A stretch of DNA of 64,000 nucleotides from Glandiceps talaboti (GCF_964340395.1 NC_135566.1:17939001-18003000), one strand, 5' to 3'; positions 46,901 to 59,075 are shown, counted from the stretch's first letter. The notes: generated from the letters alone by a model not told the origin. Made by a program: numbers and translations.

Positions 46901-49900
46901 TGTGTGTAATACCCCTGTCATGTAGATACTGCAAACAAATTAAGTGTTTCATATTTCATTACGTGGTTGTCATTCACAAATCAACACATTATTTGATCCA
47001 GCTTCAGGAGAAGATAACTAATGAACAGGAGAATTAATAGGATGTCTAAATTACAGAAATCTGAAATCTTCTAATTTTAAAACAGACTTTCTTGCAAATG
47101 ATACAATAGTAGTTCATCGGATTTGTTTGAACCTGTCACAGAATGTATTGGCAGGGATGTAGCAACATTTTTAAAATTAGGCCGTAAAATCGAAAAGTAG
47201 GCAGAAAAAACCTATGAGGGAGACACATGAATCTGACCAACAATGGATATATAGTAGTTGAACCAAAGAAGCTTTGTACATAAATTCCTGAACAAGTAAC
47301 TGGCAAGAAACTGCAGAGTAGCTGGTAACTGGCCCTTACCTACATCCCTGATTGGGATATACCACATGAAGTTCACATCATGACATCACAGTTAGGTGTT
47401 CTTCCCCAATATTTTCTCTTCATTCAGCCAAGGAAAATAGGAGCGACCTAAGGGGTCTTTGTCACTACAATTCGCTAGCCTCATAGTGACAACCCTTAGG
47501 TCATGAGTATTTTCCACTTGAATAAAGAAACATATTGGGGAATAATGTAATTATACCAGCACCAGTAATATCAAAGAAAAACTCGGGAAAGTAATGGCAA
47601 TTTTGATATTTGAACACAGCAGAATCAGTGACACAGACACACACTGTCATGAGTCGGTGACATAGATGCGTGTTGCTGTGATATAGAACGACCAGGGTAT
47701 AAATTCCATATTTTTTGTTCAACTTAACCTGTGCATGGTTAATATGATGTAATTCTTTGTATAATATACTGGTACATTACTAAGTATAGAGTCAATCTTA
47801 AAGGCTATGTTGGATCAGGATTGAGTGGACAGTGGTTTGACAGAGCTATAGTAAAAGTTTATCCAGAACAACAGAATGGTCCTATCTAATCCTTAAGGCT
47901 CCACTCATAAGATAACACTAATCAAAGACTGTGGGATTCAAACATTGGGGGTTTAACTCCATTCAAGTACACCATATAACTACTTACCTTGGTTGCTACA
48001 ACCATTTGGTAAAATAAAAGTTTTCCTGTTGCTTCATCAAATTTTCCAATACTAACTACTCTATCAAACAATTCACCTCCTTCAACACTGAAAAAAACAA
48101 AACATGAACAGAATATATCAAAATGCCATTGAACTGTTAAAATCTGGAAAATTTGAAATTATTGATAAAAGTCTTGCACATAATGTGTCAATATACAGTA
48201 TAACTGAAGATGTTTGGAAAAGATTGACAAAATTAGAATTAACAATAGTGTTCAGAAAGCATGAACTTGGTACCAATCTCTGACACTACTCTGATTAAAG
48301 AAACAAAAAATTTTGTACAGTTTTGCCACTAGAAGTGCTGTTCATAATGTCCTTTTGATAAATGAAGCAGAGCTTCTTTACAACAACTCAAAGTTGAGTA
48401 AGTTACTAAAGAGTTATTTTATCACCCAAAATCATACGTAATTTAAATACCAGTAATCAATACAAGTGTACTAAAGGTAGAAATAAGTCTGACTGGACTT
48501 TTCCTTTAAGTTGATAGCAGTAATTAATACAAGTGTACTAACGGTAGAAATAAGTCTGACTGGACTTTTCCTCTAAGTTGATAGCAGTAATCAATACAAG
48601 TGTACTAAAGGTAGAAATAAGTCTGACTGGACTTTTCCTTTAAGTTGATAGCAGTAATCAATACAAGTTTACTAACGACAGAAATACTATCGATTGTGTT
48701 GACCCGTCTCGTTTGAGGGAACTAGATACATTGTGATAACTGTGGTCTTCACAACATTATTTTGCGTAAATTTCACCAGTGGGATCTGATCGGCACAAGT
48801 GTACTAAAGGCAGAAATAAGTCTGACTGGACTTTAAGTTTTCCTTTAAGTTGATAGCAGTAATCAATACAAGTGTACTAAAGACAGAAATAAGTCTGACT
48901 TGACTTTTCCTTAAAGAAATACTCACAGTTCCAAAATAATATAGAGTATATCTTCAGACTCAAATACATCTTCTATTGCTATAACACATGGCTGCAAGAC
49001 AAGCAAGTGAAAAAGTGAGAATTACGTAACGACAAAATATCTATTCAAGTGAGCTTAAACAACATGCCTTTCCCTTGCCATCATAACAGTAATTCTGTGG
49101 CACATTTGGCATGGCAACTAATGAAATATGGTGTAGAGTTCTTTCTGAAAATGACGCTTGTATCATTTCCCTTCATCTATCCAAAATATCATCTCTACTA
49201 TTTGAGACTAGTAAGTGAAGAACGCTGGTTTCATGATACTTGTTGTTTACCCTGGCCTTTTTTGTAACCCAAACTGCTAACATCAGACGTTGCTTTTCAA
49301 GTCCATAAATACATAATCTTATCATTGTAATCATGTTGATATATTTCAATATAGTGTTTCTGGGTTCAGGCATGTGCATTTGTTTATGATCATGACAACA
49401 CCGACCACATATGATGACAGACACTGGACCCACCTGTCTAGTACCATAACAGTGATGTGTGTGTGATAGAGCAATTAGGAACACTAAATAAAGGATGCTA
49501 TGACATAATTTCTTGGTGCATCCACAATTTTCTTTAGTTATTTCAAACCCTATCAGCATCATATATGTTTCAACTATTTCACTATCATTTTAACTTACAT
49601 GGTGCAATGCTTTTAGAATCTTGACTTCCTCCTTGACAGCAGCAGTCATGTCCTAAAAAGCAAGAATACTGATCGGTCAAAAGTGCAAAACTTGTAGCTG
49701 AAGTAAGTAAAATCACCAACGTTTTCAAATAAAAATTCTTTAACGAAATGTTAAACTTGATTCCAAAATTGACAACTGTTTCAGACAGCACAATCAATTT
49801 CAAATAAGTGTGTAGTAGTACTATGAATATGAAGCCAGTACGTAGTGAGAAAGATACTCGTTGAATGACACTATAATGATTGTTGTAAAAAGCTGACAAC

Positions 49901-52900
49901 AGCATAAACAATGTGTGTACATTTAGCTAAGATCATCATGGATGGCCAAGAAGAAGAGTTTTTCAGAAGTGGCAGTGAATTTTGGCCTCATACCCAAAAT
50001 GCATTAGGGCCATGCATGTACTTTTACTCCCACCCCCAACCCCTATCCCGGTATAGTGAAAAGTCTTCAATTTTTTGAAATATTTGTATTTATGGGTTCA
50101 AGAGAGATTCCACTGAAAGTGAAATAATTTTTGTCAGATGAGAACTAAAACAGTTCAAACTGCCATCCCACCCAAACCCGACCCCACCCCACTGCAAACT
50201 AAAAGAATTATTTTTTATCCTACACTGAACTTTTGATCTCACCCCTTAGATATGTTACATATATTGAGTATAATTTTAACAAATAAGGGTTGCTTATATA
50301 GTCCTTTTTCATTTTGTAGACGTACCTTTTTGACATGACCACCTATAGAGAATGTCTTCTTTTGAATTATTTTGACTGCAAATTTTTTACATGTTCCCTT
50401 TTCAAAAGCCAGTTTTACCTCTCCACATGCTCCCCTGGAAATCAAATCAAAGATAGGTTAATATGTGGTTATATAACTCATCATCTGCAAATAAATTATC
50501 ATCTGCAATATTTCTTTTTTAGTAGTAAATAAGTATAAGAATTGCTTTAATTCTCATCACTAGTTTTGAACCTTTTTTGATCAAGCAACCAAAGTCATGT
50601 TTGCTAAAAAATAGTTCAATTACTTATAAAAGAACATTGTACCTGTTAATAACTGGTCAATTTTATATGTGGTTAGTGTCGTGATAGATTTAAATCTTGA
50701 GTGAAAGCTTGGTTTTGAAGCCATCACCATTGTAGTTTGATTTGCCTTGATACCTATATATGGTAGTGCTCATTAAATATTCAACATCAAGACAAACTAG
50801 ATCATCAAATTTACGTCACAGCAATTGCCAATATTCTTTCACATGTCCTCGGAATGGTTGTGTTTTCTGTTCAAATTCAATGTTTTCTGGTCAATATAGT
50901 ACTGATTTTAGGGTCTGTACCATAAAATGCAAAATGAAAAATTGTGTTATGTGTACAACTACACATACATACATGTTTACCTATAAATTATTCAATACAT
51001 TCCAGGGTGTACAATATTGAGAGTAAGTCATTATATCTCACACAAAAAAAGTTTCAAAAAATGATCCAGTTACAGCTCGTGTAGCTTTAATGGGCTTTCT
51101 TGAGGAATTTGATTCAAATACCAAAATCTTAATGAACATTGTATTTTTATTCAGAGATGTCACTATTTTCTTTGTGCGTTTTGATAAAAATGACTTTTAA
51201 CAAACTAGATTGCCTGATGGCCTTGCAGATACACACATTACCATGACTACAGAACTACTAAACCTTTGTTCAGTTGTGCTAAAAATTTCAAGGGACTACT
51301 GATTCAGTTGTCTTCTCACCTGCCAAGCACTTTAGAAAGTCTGTATTTGTCTTTCATTTCTTTTGGTAGATTCTCTTGATCGGATTCGTTGCTGTCCATG
51401 AAAACAAACGCCTTGTTTTTCATGGTTACTAACGAAATTTCATCGTTATTGTTCAAAACTTGTTTTTTATTCTTACCTACATAGAAAAAAAAATATTAAG
51501 GAGTTGTGTCAGAATTTGGAGTGGAAATGATTAGTGTAAAGTAGCAAACACTGAATTTATGAGCTTTTGTCTGGGTGGCTTACAAAAAAAAAGATGAAAT
51601 ACATAAACAATGATGTAAAGTGATCTACATGTCTTTTTGATCTGTCTGCCAAAATGTTACATCTTCTATCATATAATAATTATCATCATTATTATTATTA
51701 TTATTATTATTAAATTTTATTTTGAGGGGGAAAAAAGAATGCAACAATGCTCAAAACATTCCATAGCTGAAGTGGAGGGTCTATACTAAAACAGACTGAA
51801 AAAAAATACACACAAAAACAGAATTATTTATTTGACTAGCAGATCTCAAAAAAGACAGGCTGACAATACTACACATGTAACAAGTTACAAGCATTTATAA
51901 GTATATATCACTATTTAAAATTTCTCGATCACAGGATCGCATCAGAAGTTAGCACAACTCAAATAAGACCACTACAACATTTTCTCAAACGTTCAAAGAA
52001 ATTGTACGCTAGTTTTCATCTCAGCTCCCCAAAAGCAAGGACTGTGTATTGCATACGTCACCTATTTTTTCTCCATTTAAGAAGGTTCCATTTGAACTTT
52101 TGTCTTCAATGAAAGTGTGCGAGTTGGATGAATCCTGAATAAGAGATAAAATAGTGAAGAAAAACTTACTGGTACATATATGTAATTCAGTTTCAGTGTT
52201 CTCCCTATAATGTTTTCATGACTGGTAGTCTGTAAGATATGACATGCTATCAGCTATCAAAGGGGTTGCCAGACACAGCATACCTTACAGACTAAGAGAC
52301 TGGTGATACCTGCAATACCTTCTATCATTACTGGTGATCTCTGTAGAGGGCGCTCATTGATCAGTACAACCAATGACAATCTTTACTTGCCAGTTTGAGA
52401 GCAGGAGAATCTTAGGACTAGTGGCTACTTTTATATTATATTTACAAGAAACGAAATGAGTTTAATTCATACCCCAAAAGGGTTCTCAGTTATCACAAGA
52501 TTACTAGGCACCCTTCATACTTTAGTCAGAGGGAATATTTCAGACTTTATCAAGTAATTTCACACAAAATGAAAGTTTGATTCCATCTCTACTTACCCTA
52601 AATAATCTGAAGTGATTCTTACTTAATGCCTGGAAAAAAGTGACATTTTTCTTGACCTGTGGTGTATCAAAGCAGTAGTCACATGACGTCTCCCTACCAA
52701 ATAAGTAGTCCTCTTTGATTAGATCTGAATATGAACACAAAAGGCCAGGGAACATATGTAAATTGATGGGGAATAATGGTAAATAGAGTGGTAAATAGAG
52801 TGTGTGTGTGGGGGGGGGGGGTTAAAAATTGTGTGTGTGTGGTGGGGGGAGGTTGAAAAATGTGTGTGTGTGTGTGTGTGTGTAATGACGATGAATAATG

Positions 52901-54316
52901 ATCAGTACACTTGTAATGAAACAAAACAATTATGATAGTTACTGAAAATATAATGAATAAATCTAAGTAAGCAATCCCTAAAAATGGTTAGTCTTGTTAA
53001 AAGTGATCATTACACCATAGTGTCTCTACGGGGTTATAGACATAGCTATACAGCTACACTGTATTACAATTACTACTACAATGGAATGACAAACAGTGAA
53101 GTCAGTGACTGAGAATAAGTCTTAGTAAACTACCAAACCCAAAGACTATAAAAAACACCTTCCAATTCCATCTAAACTAGTAAATACTATCATACACTAT
53201 TTCTACACTGTTATAACTGAAATGGTTTTGAAAACAAATTTCTAGGGTTTGCCATGTCATCTCTGTACCACAGATAAGGAAGAAATCGTCTGTGTGTGTA
53301 CTTATCTAATACCACACACATGGTGATCAGTGCTGGATGGTCCATGAATTCTGATATTTATTTATTTTTAAATGTTGACAATGGTAGCTCATTTGACTGG
53401 AATACATGATATCAGTTGGATACATACACATATTTCACATGGTGACCCTTGACCTCGAGACACAGGGGTGTGAATGTATGTACATCACAACAGTATATAT
53501 GACAACTGGTGTGTTGTGTGTGTACTTCTTGATTACCTGTACCCAAGTCCTGGATATATGCACTCCAATAATTCCAACACATATCTGGAGAAACAGAAAT
53601 ATGTTGGCGTTATCAGAGTGCATATGTGATACTGATAGAGGGACTGTGATCCATACCCAGAGCATGGATGTATTAGTCACTAATACATCCATGCCCAGAG
53701 CTACATGTACCCTAATGGATATTAATAAATTAAGTGTAACTTTCTGTATTTATATTGCACTTTTACACCATGAGACCATGGTTCTGTTTATCGTTGTGCG
53801 TGTGTTATGGTAAAGAGTCTTGCTAGCTTGCTTGCGGAAAGTGAAATCTAAATTTTGTTTGACCCAGTTAAATGACATGCATATATTATCATTTTAAGTC
53901 TGATACGGTGTATTAGTATTTACTTTTTACATTCGCGAAAACAAATGATCCTAGATCTGGTTACATGTCTTTAGCAATCTTTATTATGTGGGCGACATTC
54001 GGTTTTATAAACAGGCATAGAAAGCAGAAAGGCTTGTGACTATCACCTACAACTTGGTCTCACGTCATACACATTTTTATTCAGATTCACCTGTCGACAC
54101 CGAGCTTTACTTTGCCACAAAAATAAGTCACAATTTCTTACCAAGAGCTGTAAAATTTTTGCCTAGAGGAAAAAGACGCCCCCATATGACTTCACCGTTG
54201 TCAACTTCGTCTTCAAAATCGCCATCAACAACGTCCTGCGTTGGTAAAGTTTCCATACTTGATAGGGTTCCCCCGCTCGACAAGCTGCTACTCGTATTAT
54301 GGCCGCTCTGACTCAT
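43920..54316 (-). CDS. CHEK2: Checkpoint kinase 2, 13 exons, 503 aa
   Basis: Nuclear Ser/Thr kinase of the DNA double-strand-break response, activated by ATM. Exons from the start: 54142-54316, 52597-52724, 52062-52134, 51320-51476, 50326-50434, 49599-49652, 48927-48991, 47988-48087, 46890-46928, 46264-46475, 45361-45476, 44835-44998, 43920-44039; all phases agree. FHA domain about 66-150 with [17 protein letters not shown] and SSNGTFLNG. Kinase domain about 170-440: LGRGACGEV glycine loop, FAVKII Lys199, HRDLK with Asp298, DFG Asp319, and activation loop [13 protein letters not shown] basic AKKRGR near 467-472 is a likely nuclear signal. The N-terminal SQ/TQ cluster is reduced to one SQ (2-3) and one TQ (26-27); Thr26 aligns with human Thr68. 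Human CHK2 has 543 aa. Confidence 0.96.
44644..44669. repeat. Short perfect hairpin
   Basis: CCATCTTACCA and TGGTAAGATGG pair over 11 bp around a 4-nt loop in CHEK2 intron 12. Confidence 0.8.
45219..45329. repeat. (ACTC)n microsatellite
   Basis: ACTC tetranucleotides with a few ACCC and ATTC variants, in CHEK2 intron 11. Confidence 0.95.
48456..48912 (+). repeat. 67-bp minisatellite derived from a dispersed element
   Basis: Units read CAGTAATCAATACAAGTGTA, GGTAGAAATAAGTCTGACTG, GACTTTTCCTTTAAGTTGAT; about five copies, one interrupted by about 110 bp of other sequence (48685-48795). In CHEK2 intron 7. A single inverted member lies at 36737-36850, and a weak relative of its left flank at about 46080-46170. 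Confidence 0.88.
51683..51711. repeat. (ATT)n microsatellite
   Basis: ATT triplets followed by AAATTTTATTTTG. On the minus strand this reads AATAAAATTT before TAA repeats, like a retroelement tail, but the body could not be identified. Confidence 0.75.
52226..52294. mobile_element. Small MITE, family TAGTCTGTAAG, copy 3
   Basis: 69 bp with near-perfect inverted ends: TAGTCTGTAAGATATG on the left, and CATACCTTACAGACTA on the right. In CHEK2 intron 2, on the side of exon 3. Confidence 0.72.
52797..52882. repeat. (GT)n with G-tracts
   Basis: GT dinucleotide runs separated by G8-10 tracts, in CHEK2 intron 1. Confidence 0.9.
53662..53694. repeat. 33-bp palindrome
   Basis: GCATGGATGTATTAGT and ACTAATACATCCATGC are exact complements around a single C. 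A related palindrome, ATGTATTAGT/ACTAATACAT with a 4-nt spacer, lies near 31190-31213, and CATGGATGTATTACATCCAT near 32266. In CHEK2 intron 1. Confidence 0.88.
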
Positions 54317-54934
54317 GGTGAACTATTTTGACGTATAAGTATGAAACATGTACAAACTTGTTTTGCGTTTGTACCCCGGTGAAATTTACTCCGAGATTAA
54401 CGCATATATAAACACTGATATCTGTCGAATATCAAAGGCGTTCAATAAGGACGAAAATTCTCTCACTTTGTGGAGTGAATGTGGTATCTTCCCTGGAAAA
54501 CCGTCCCACAAACACATCGGTAGTACGACTTCGTAATGAATGCGTGGCGTGAGACCCCTTGATGGAAAAGCGGAAGTGTCTGCGGGCAACGAAAGGATGT
54601 AACGGGAGAGGGACATTCTATAGTAGTTGCTATCATTACAAATTTCGAAAGAAAAACTATTTGAAACCATCATTATGCTAACTAAATAAGATTCTGTAAT
54701 CATGGATGTACGATAAGATGAAAAATCTTGAATAATGTGATATATTTTTTTATTATCATGCATCGACACCCCTCTCTGAACATCGTACATTCCACAATGT
54801 GATTGTGGGATACCAATGGCGGCGCCCATGAGCTGCATGATTACATTTTGACATTTGAAGATTTTTGTTTGTTTTGAAAAGTAGACGTGTTTCATCGTAT
54901 ATACGGAGTATTCTCCTCTGAGTGCTACTCTAGA
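54317..54934. promoter_or_regulatory. Divergent promoter between CHEK2 and CRCP
   Basis: 618 bp separate the start codons. The interval is richer in CpG than its surroundings. It carries an ETS-type site (GCGGAAGTG, 54570-54578), a CCAAT box (54813-54817) and a YY1-like AATGGCGGC (54815-54823), motifs common in housekeeping bidirectional promoters. A 169-aa minus-strand ORF (54386-54895) occupies the same interval but has no recognisable domain and is treated as chance or 5' UTR. Confidence 0.62.
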
Positions 54935-57900
54935 ATGGAAGTGTAAGTATTAGAAATTACTCTTGGTTATGATTAATTCTGGAATTATCACGGGACTCGC
55001 TTGTGTAACTGTGCGGACGAGTTACTCGAATCTCGATTGTACTCGAGACAGAGCCCGGGGGCGGGGGGGGGGGGGGTTACCACTACACTGGCTACGTCTG
55101 GTCTTGGAGTAAGGGTAGGGGTGTGTGGCCGATGCTGTCAACCCCAGGCCCCATTTTAGACCCATTTTGACCAAAAACAAGTACCCTATTTTAAACCATT
55201 CATTTTTTTAGAAGACACCCCCCCCCCCCCCATTGTACAATTTTGTAGAGCAAAATACATAATCACCGATGCGATATGAAAAATAAATTGTCAACCAGCG
55301 AATTAGCTGGAGGAAATTCCGAGAAAAATTTCGAACTAATCGAGAATTTATTATGAGGTTCCTTACAAGACCTCATTTCAGACCAAACAAAATAGAAAAT
55401 TGTGTAAAATTGACCCCATTTTGGACTCCTTATCTCTAAAAAATGCAGTAGTCAGTGCCCATTTTAGACCAAAGGTAGAAAAACCCCACCCCAAAGGGCG
55501 TCACATATACATATACCCAATAAGCGGGAGTAAACCCCCCCCCCCTCCCCCTTTCCCTCGGTCTCAAGCCATGTCTCCAATGTCGCAGCTATGTCATGTA
55601 GTATCACTCCATTCACCACTAGCACATTTAGTCCTCCTTGTAGATTTTAGTTAATTGGGACTTGATTCTGACATTGCGACTGTCCGCTTTCCTTTCACCC
55701 CAGACCACCAAACAAGCTTTTACCCATTTGTCAATCCCTGAACATACTTTTTTTGTCTACCACTGTCATATGAACATGGAGGTAGGAAATGTGTCTGTCT
55801 CATTGCAGAACGGAGAAAGAAAAGGGACAATGTCATTGTCAAAATCGAGTCCTGACTTACTACAAGCAGGATTATCTACCTCCATGCTATCAAGAATGGT
55901 GACAGAGGAGAGATACATGTGTGCCAATCAAATTAACACCTTATTAGTACTCTTATTACAACTGTAGTAGAGAATTAACAGATAACAGCTAAAGACAAGC
56001 AGTTGGCAAATGGACTAAATAAGTGTGGAATAACTGTTAACTGTCAACAGAATTTATTGGATTTTTAAAAAATTTACTCTTTAACTTTCACAGAGAAGAT
56101 GAGAATGCTGCTATGCTGAGCAATTATGAGGTTAGTTTATCAAAGTTTTTTTTTTTTCTAATAACAAATGAATATTTGCTGTAAAAGAGTTCTTAATGGA
56201 GAAGTTACCGAAAGTTACGGTGTCTAGTGAGCTAGCTCTGGATATATGTGCTTCAATTACTCTGACACATCTCCATTTTTCCGCTATGGTTCCTCGTATA
56301 AGGAAAACGCAAGAATGCACACAGATTTCAAGTTAATGACTATATGTATATGACTGCATCATAAATCTAAGTAACACGACCACACCCATAGCAACAGCCA
56401 ACTACAGTTGTGCTACAGTGTCATTGGCGGTATGTTTATACCCAAAATCAATGCACATGAAATCTGTGCACAGTTGTGCATTTTCCTTATAGGAGGAATC
56501 ATAGTGGAGAAACAGAGATGTGTCAGATTTATCGAAGTATATATGTTCAGAGCTAGTAGTGAGCAAGACTTTATTTTTTGGTACAAATAGCAGTCCTATA
56601 TGATTATAATCATGATATGGTATGCATTTTCAGGTCTTTACCCTACTCAGTGAACTGACAACTAATATGAAAGGCAAAAGAAAAGCAAACGCTGGCCAAC
56701 AGAACCTGGCAACCATATCATATGAGGTAAAAACATAAAATATAATATACACTCTAATTCACATATACCAAAGACATACATCTCACCATACCATTCTTGT
56801 GGTGATGCTATATATTTCGTACAATTTTCATTTGTACACAGACACACACACACATACACACAGACACTTACGCTTACACTTGACATGCATAATACATGGA
56901 CTTTTTCAACAGAAAAGAGACATCAGGAAAATAGTTACAATACATCTTAAGAGAAAATAAAATATGTATGTGTACTTATGACATGTGCAATAAAAAAATT
57001 TCAGAGATACATGTATTAACTTTCTACGTTGTATTTTGAACAAACGTTAACCTTTGATACCTTCGTTTGTTACGTCACTTTCTCCAAAGTCAAGCACTTC
57101 TTGTTTGGAATTGAATGCTGTATATGTATATTGTGTGCAAATGTAAAAATATGCTCTCTTTTCCCAACAGACAATAAAATATTTGAAGAAAACACCGTGT
57201 TCACTGCAAAGTAAAGAAATCATTGGTGAATTTCTAAAGTCACTTCAACCTTTCAATCTAACAAAGTAAGTATGTCAGTTGTAGAAAACATTATTATTGT
57301 ATTCAAGGTTCTTTTCTGTACAACATGCAGAGATTTTTGTTGAGTCAGATGATAAAATGTAGCAGTGTTGGTAAGATTTTTGTTGAGCCAATGATAAAAT
57401 GTAGCAGTGTTGGTAAGATTTTTGTTGAGCCAATGATAAAATGTAGCAATGTTGGTAAGACTTTTGTTGAGCCAATGATAAAATGTAGCAGTGTTGGTAA
57501 GATTTTTGTTGAGCCAGTGATAAAATGTAGCAGTTTTGATAAGACTTTTGTTGAGCCAATGATAAAATGTAGCAGTGTTGATAAGATTTTTGTTGAGCCA
57601 GTGATAAAATGTAGCAATGTTGGTAAGACTTTTGTTGAGCCAATGATAAAATGTAGCAGTGTTGATAAGATTTTTGTTGAGCCAATGATAAAATGTAGCA
57701 GTGTTGATAAGATTTTTGTTGAGCCAATGATAAAATGTAGCAATGTTGGTAAGACTTTTGTTGAGCCAATGATAAAATGTAGCAGTGTTGATAAGATTTT
57801 TGTTGAGCCAATGATAAAATGTAGCAATGTTGGTAAGACTTTTGTTGAGCCAATGATAAAATGTAGCAGTGTTGGTAAGATTTTTGTTGAGCCAGTGATA

Positions 57901-59075
57901 AAATGTAGCAGTTTTGATAAGATTTTTGTTGAGCCAATGATAAAATGTAGCAGTGTTGGTAAGACTTTTGTTGAGCCAATGATAAAATGTAGCAGTTTTG
58001 ATAAGATTTTTGTTGAGCCAATGATAAAATGTAGCAGTGTTGATAAGATTTTTGTTGAGCCAATGATAAAATGTAGCAGTGTTGGTAAGACTTTTGTTGA
58101 GCCAATGATAAAATGTAGCAGTGTTGATAAGATTTTTGTTGAGCCAATGATAAAATGTAGCAGTGTTGGTAAGACTTTTGTTGAGCCAATGATAAAATGT
58201 AGCAGTGTTGATAAGATTTTTGTTGAGCCAATGATAAAATGTAGCAGTGTTAATAAGACTTTTGTTGAGCCAATGATAAAATGTAGCAGTGTTGGTAAAA
58301 CTTTTGTTGAGCCAATGATAAAATGTAGCAGTGTTGATAAGACTTTTGTTGAGCCAATGATAAAATGTAGCAATGTTGGTAAGATTTTTGTTGAGCCAAT
58401 GATAAAATGTAGCAGTGTTGGTAAGATTTTTGTTGAGCCAATGATAAAATGTAGCAATGTTGATAAGATTTTTGTTGAGCCAATGATAAAATGTAGCAGT
58501 GTTGGTAAGATTTTTGTTGAGCCAATGATAAAATGTAGCAGTGTTGTTAAGACTTTTGTTGAGCCAGTGATAAAATGTAGCAGTGTTGGTAAGATTTTTG
58601 TTGAGTCAGACGATAAAATGGACCAGTGTTAGTAAGATATTTGTGGAGCCAGGCATTATGTTTCAGGTTTCATGATTTTAATTCTACTTTATATTTTTTT
58701 GCTATATGTAAACTTTTTCTTTCTTTGACTGCAGAGCTGAGAAGTTACAATTATTAAATCAAAGACCAACAAGTGCAGTTGAAATACAACTGGTAAGTAA
58801 TGTCGACACAGACAAAAATTCTACTGTTGAGAAATCATACTGTCTGTTTGTATGTTGATTTTCAGTGAAATCTGTCCCCGAGACTCAATGCTGGTATCTT
58901 TAATATCACTAACCAGTTATATGTTTTCTTTCAGATCATCGAGGAAAGTGAGGAGAGATTAACAGAAGAACAAATTGAAGAATTACTGGATTTGATATCT
59001 ACAAAGCTGCCAGGTATGGACACAGAAGAGACAGTTGGGGGTGCAGAACAACAGATGGATCAGTCAGCTATTTAA
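54935..59075 (+). CDS. CRCP: RNA polymerase III subunit RPC9 (CRCP), 6 exons, 143 aa
   Basis: RPC9 forms the stalk of RNA polymerase III with RPC8 and helps initiation on tRNA and 5S genes; in vertebrates the protein is also called the CGRP receptor component. Exons 54935-54942, 56094-56130, 56634-56726, 57171-57265, 58735-58792 and 58935-59075. The first coding exon holds only eight bases (MEV split), as fits the conserved MEV start. Recognisable parts are SNYEVFTLL, NLATISYETIKYLKKTPC, LTKAEKLQLLNQRPTSAVEI and EESEERLTEEQIEELLDL. Human CRCP has 148 aa. All introns are GT-AG with consistent phases. Intron 4 contains the 42-bp minisatellite. Head-to-head with CHEK2. Confidence 0.95.
55070..55530 (+). 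repeat. Dispersed element with iterated TCTAAAATGGGG motif, copy B
   Basis: Inverted partner of 31460-31835. Read on the minus strand it shares GACGCCCTTTGGGGTG, GGTCTAAAATGGGC, GTCCAAAATGGGGTC, GGTCTGAAATGAGG and GGGTCTAAAATGGGGCCTGG in the same order. The ends read GGGGGTTACCAC and, inward from the other side, GGGGGTTTACTCC, which may be short terminal inverted repeats. In CRCP intron 1. Confidence 0.72.
56195..56575. repeat. Inverted pair of about 130-bp elements
   Basis: 56198-56330 (minus) and 56447-56575 (plus) align head to head: TGAAATCTGTG, GCATT...TTTTCCTTATA, GAGATGTGTCAGA, ATATAT.T(C)AGAGCTAG. They stay similar in translation (FLI.G.I.EK.RCVR.IE...RASS). A weaker third relative lies at about 53555-53640 on the minus strand. 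In CRCP intron 2. Class unknown. Confidence 0.7.
57331..58650. repeat. 42-bp minisatellite, about 31 copies
   Basis: The unit reads ATGATAAAATGTAGCAGTGT, TGGTAAGATTTTTGTTGAGC, CA. It sits wholly inside CRCP intron 4. Because 42 is a multiple of three and the unit has no stop in several frames, it creates long artificial ORFs on both strands (435, 370 and 318 codons). Variation is limited to a few positions (GGT/GAT, ATT/ACT, CAG/CAA), and length is constant. Confidence 0.96.

Noticed and set aside
54386-54895. 169-codon ORF in the CHEK2/CRCP promoter interval
   Set aside because: No domain, lies upstream of the CHEK2 start on the same strand, and its composition looks like promoter or 5' UTR sequence.
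57275-58632. Long ORFs of 318, 370 and 435 codons on both strands
   Set aside because: They follow from a stop-free 42-bp repeat whose length is a multiple of three, and they lie inside CRCP intron 4.
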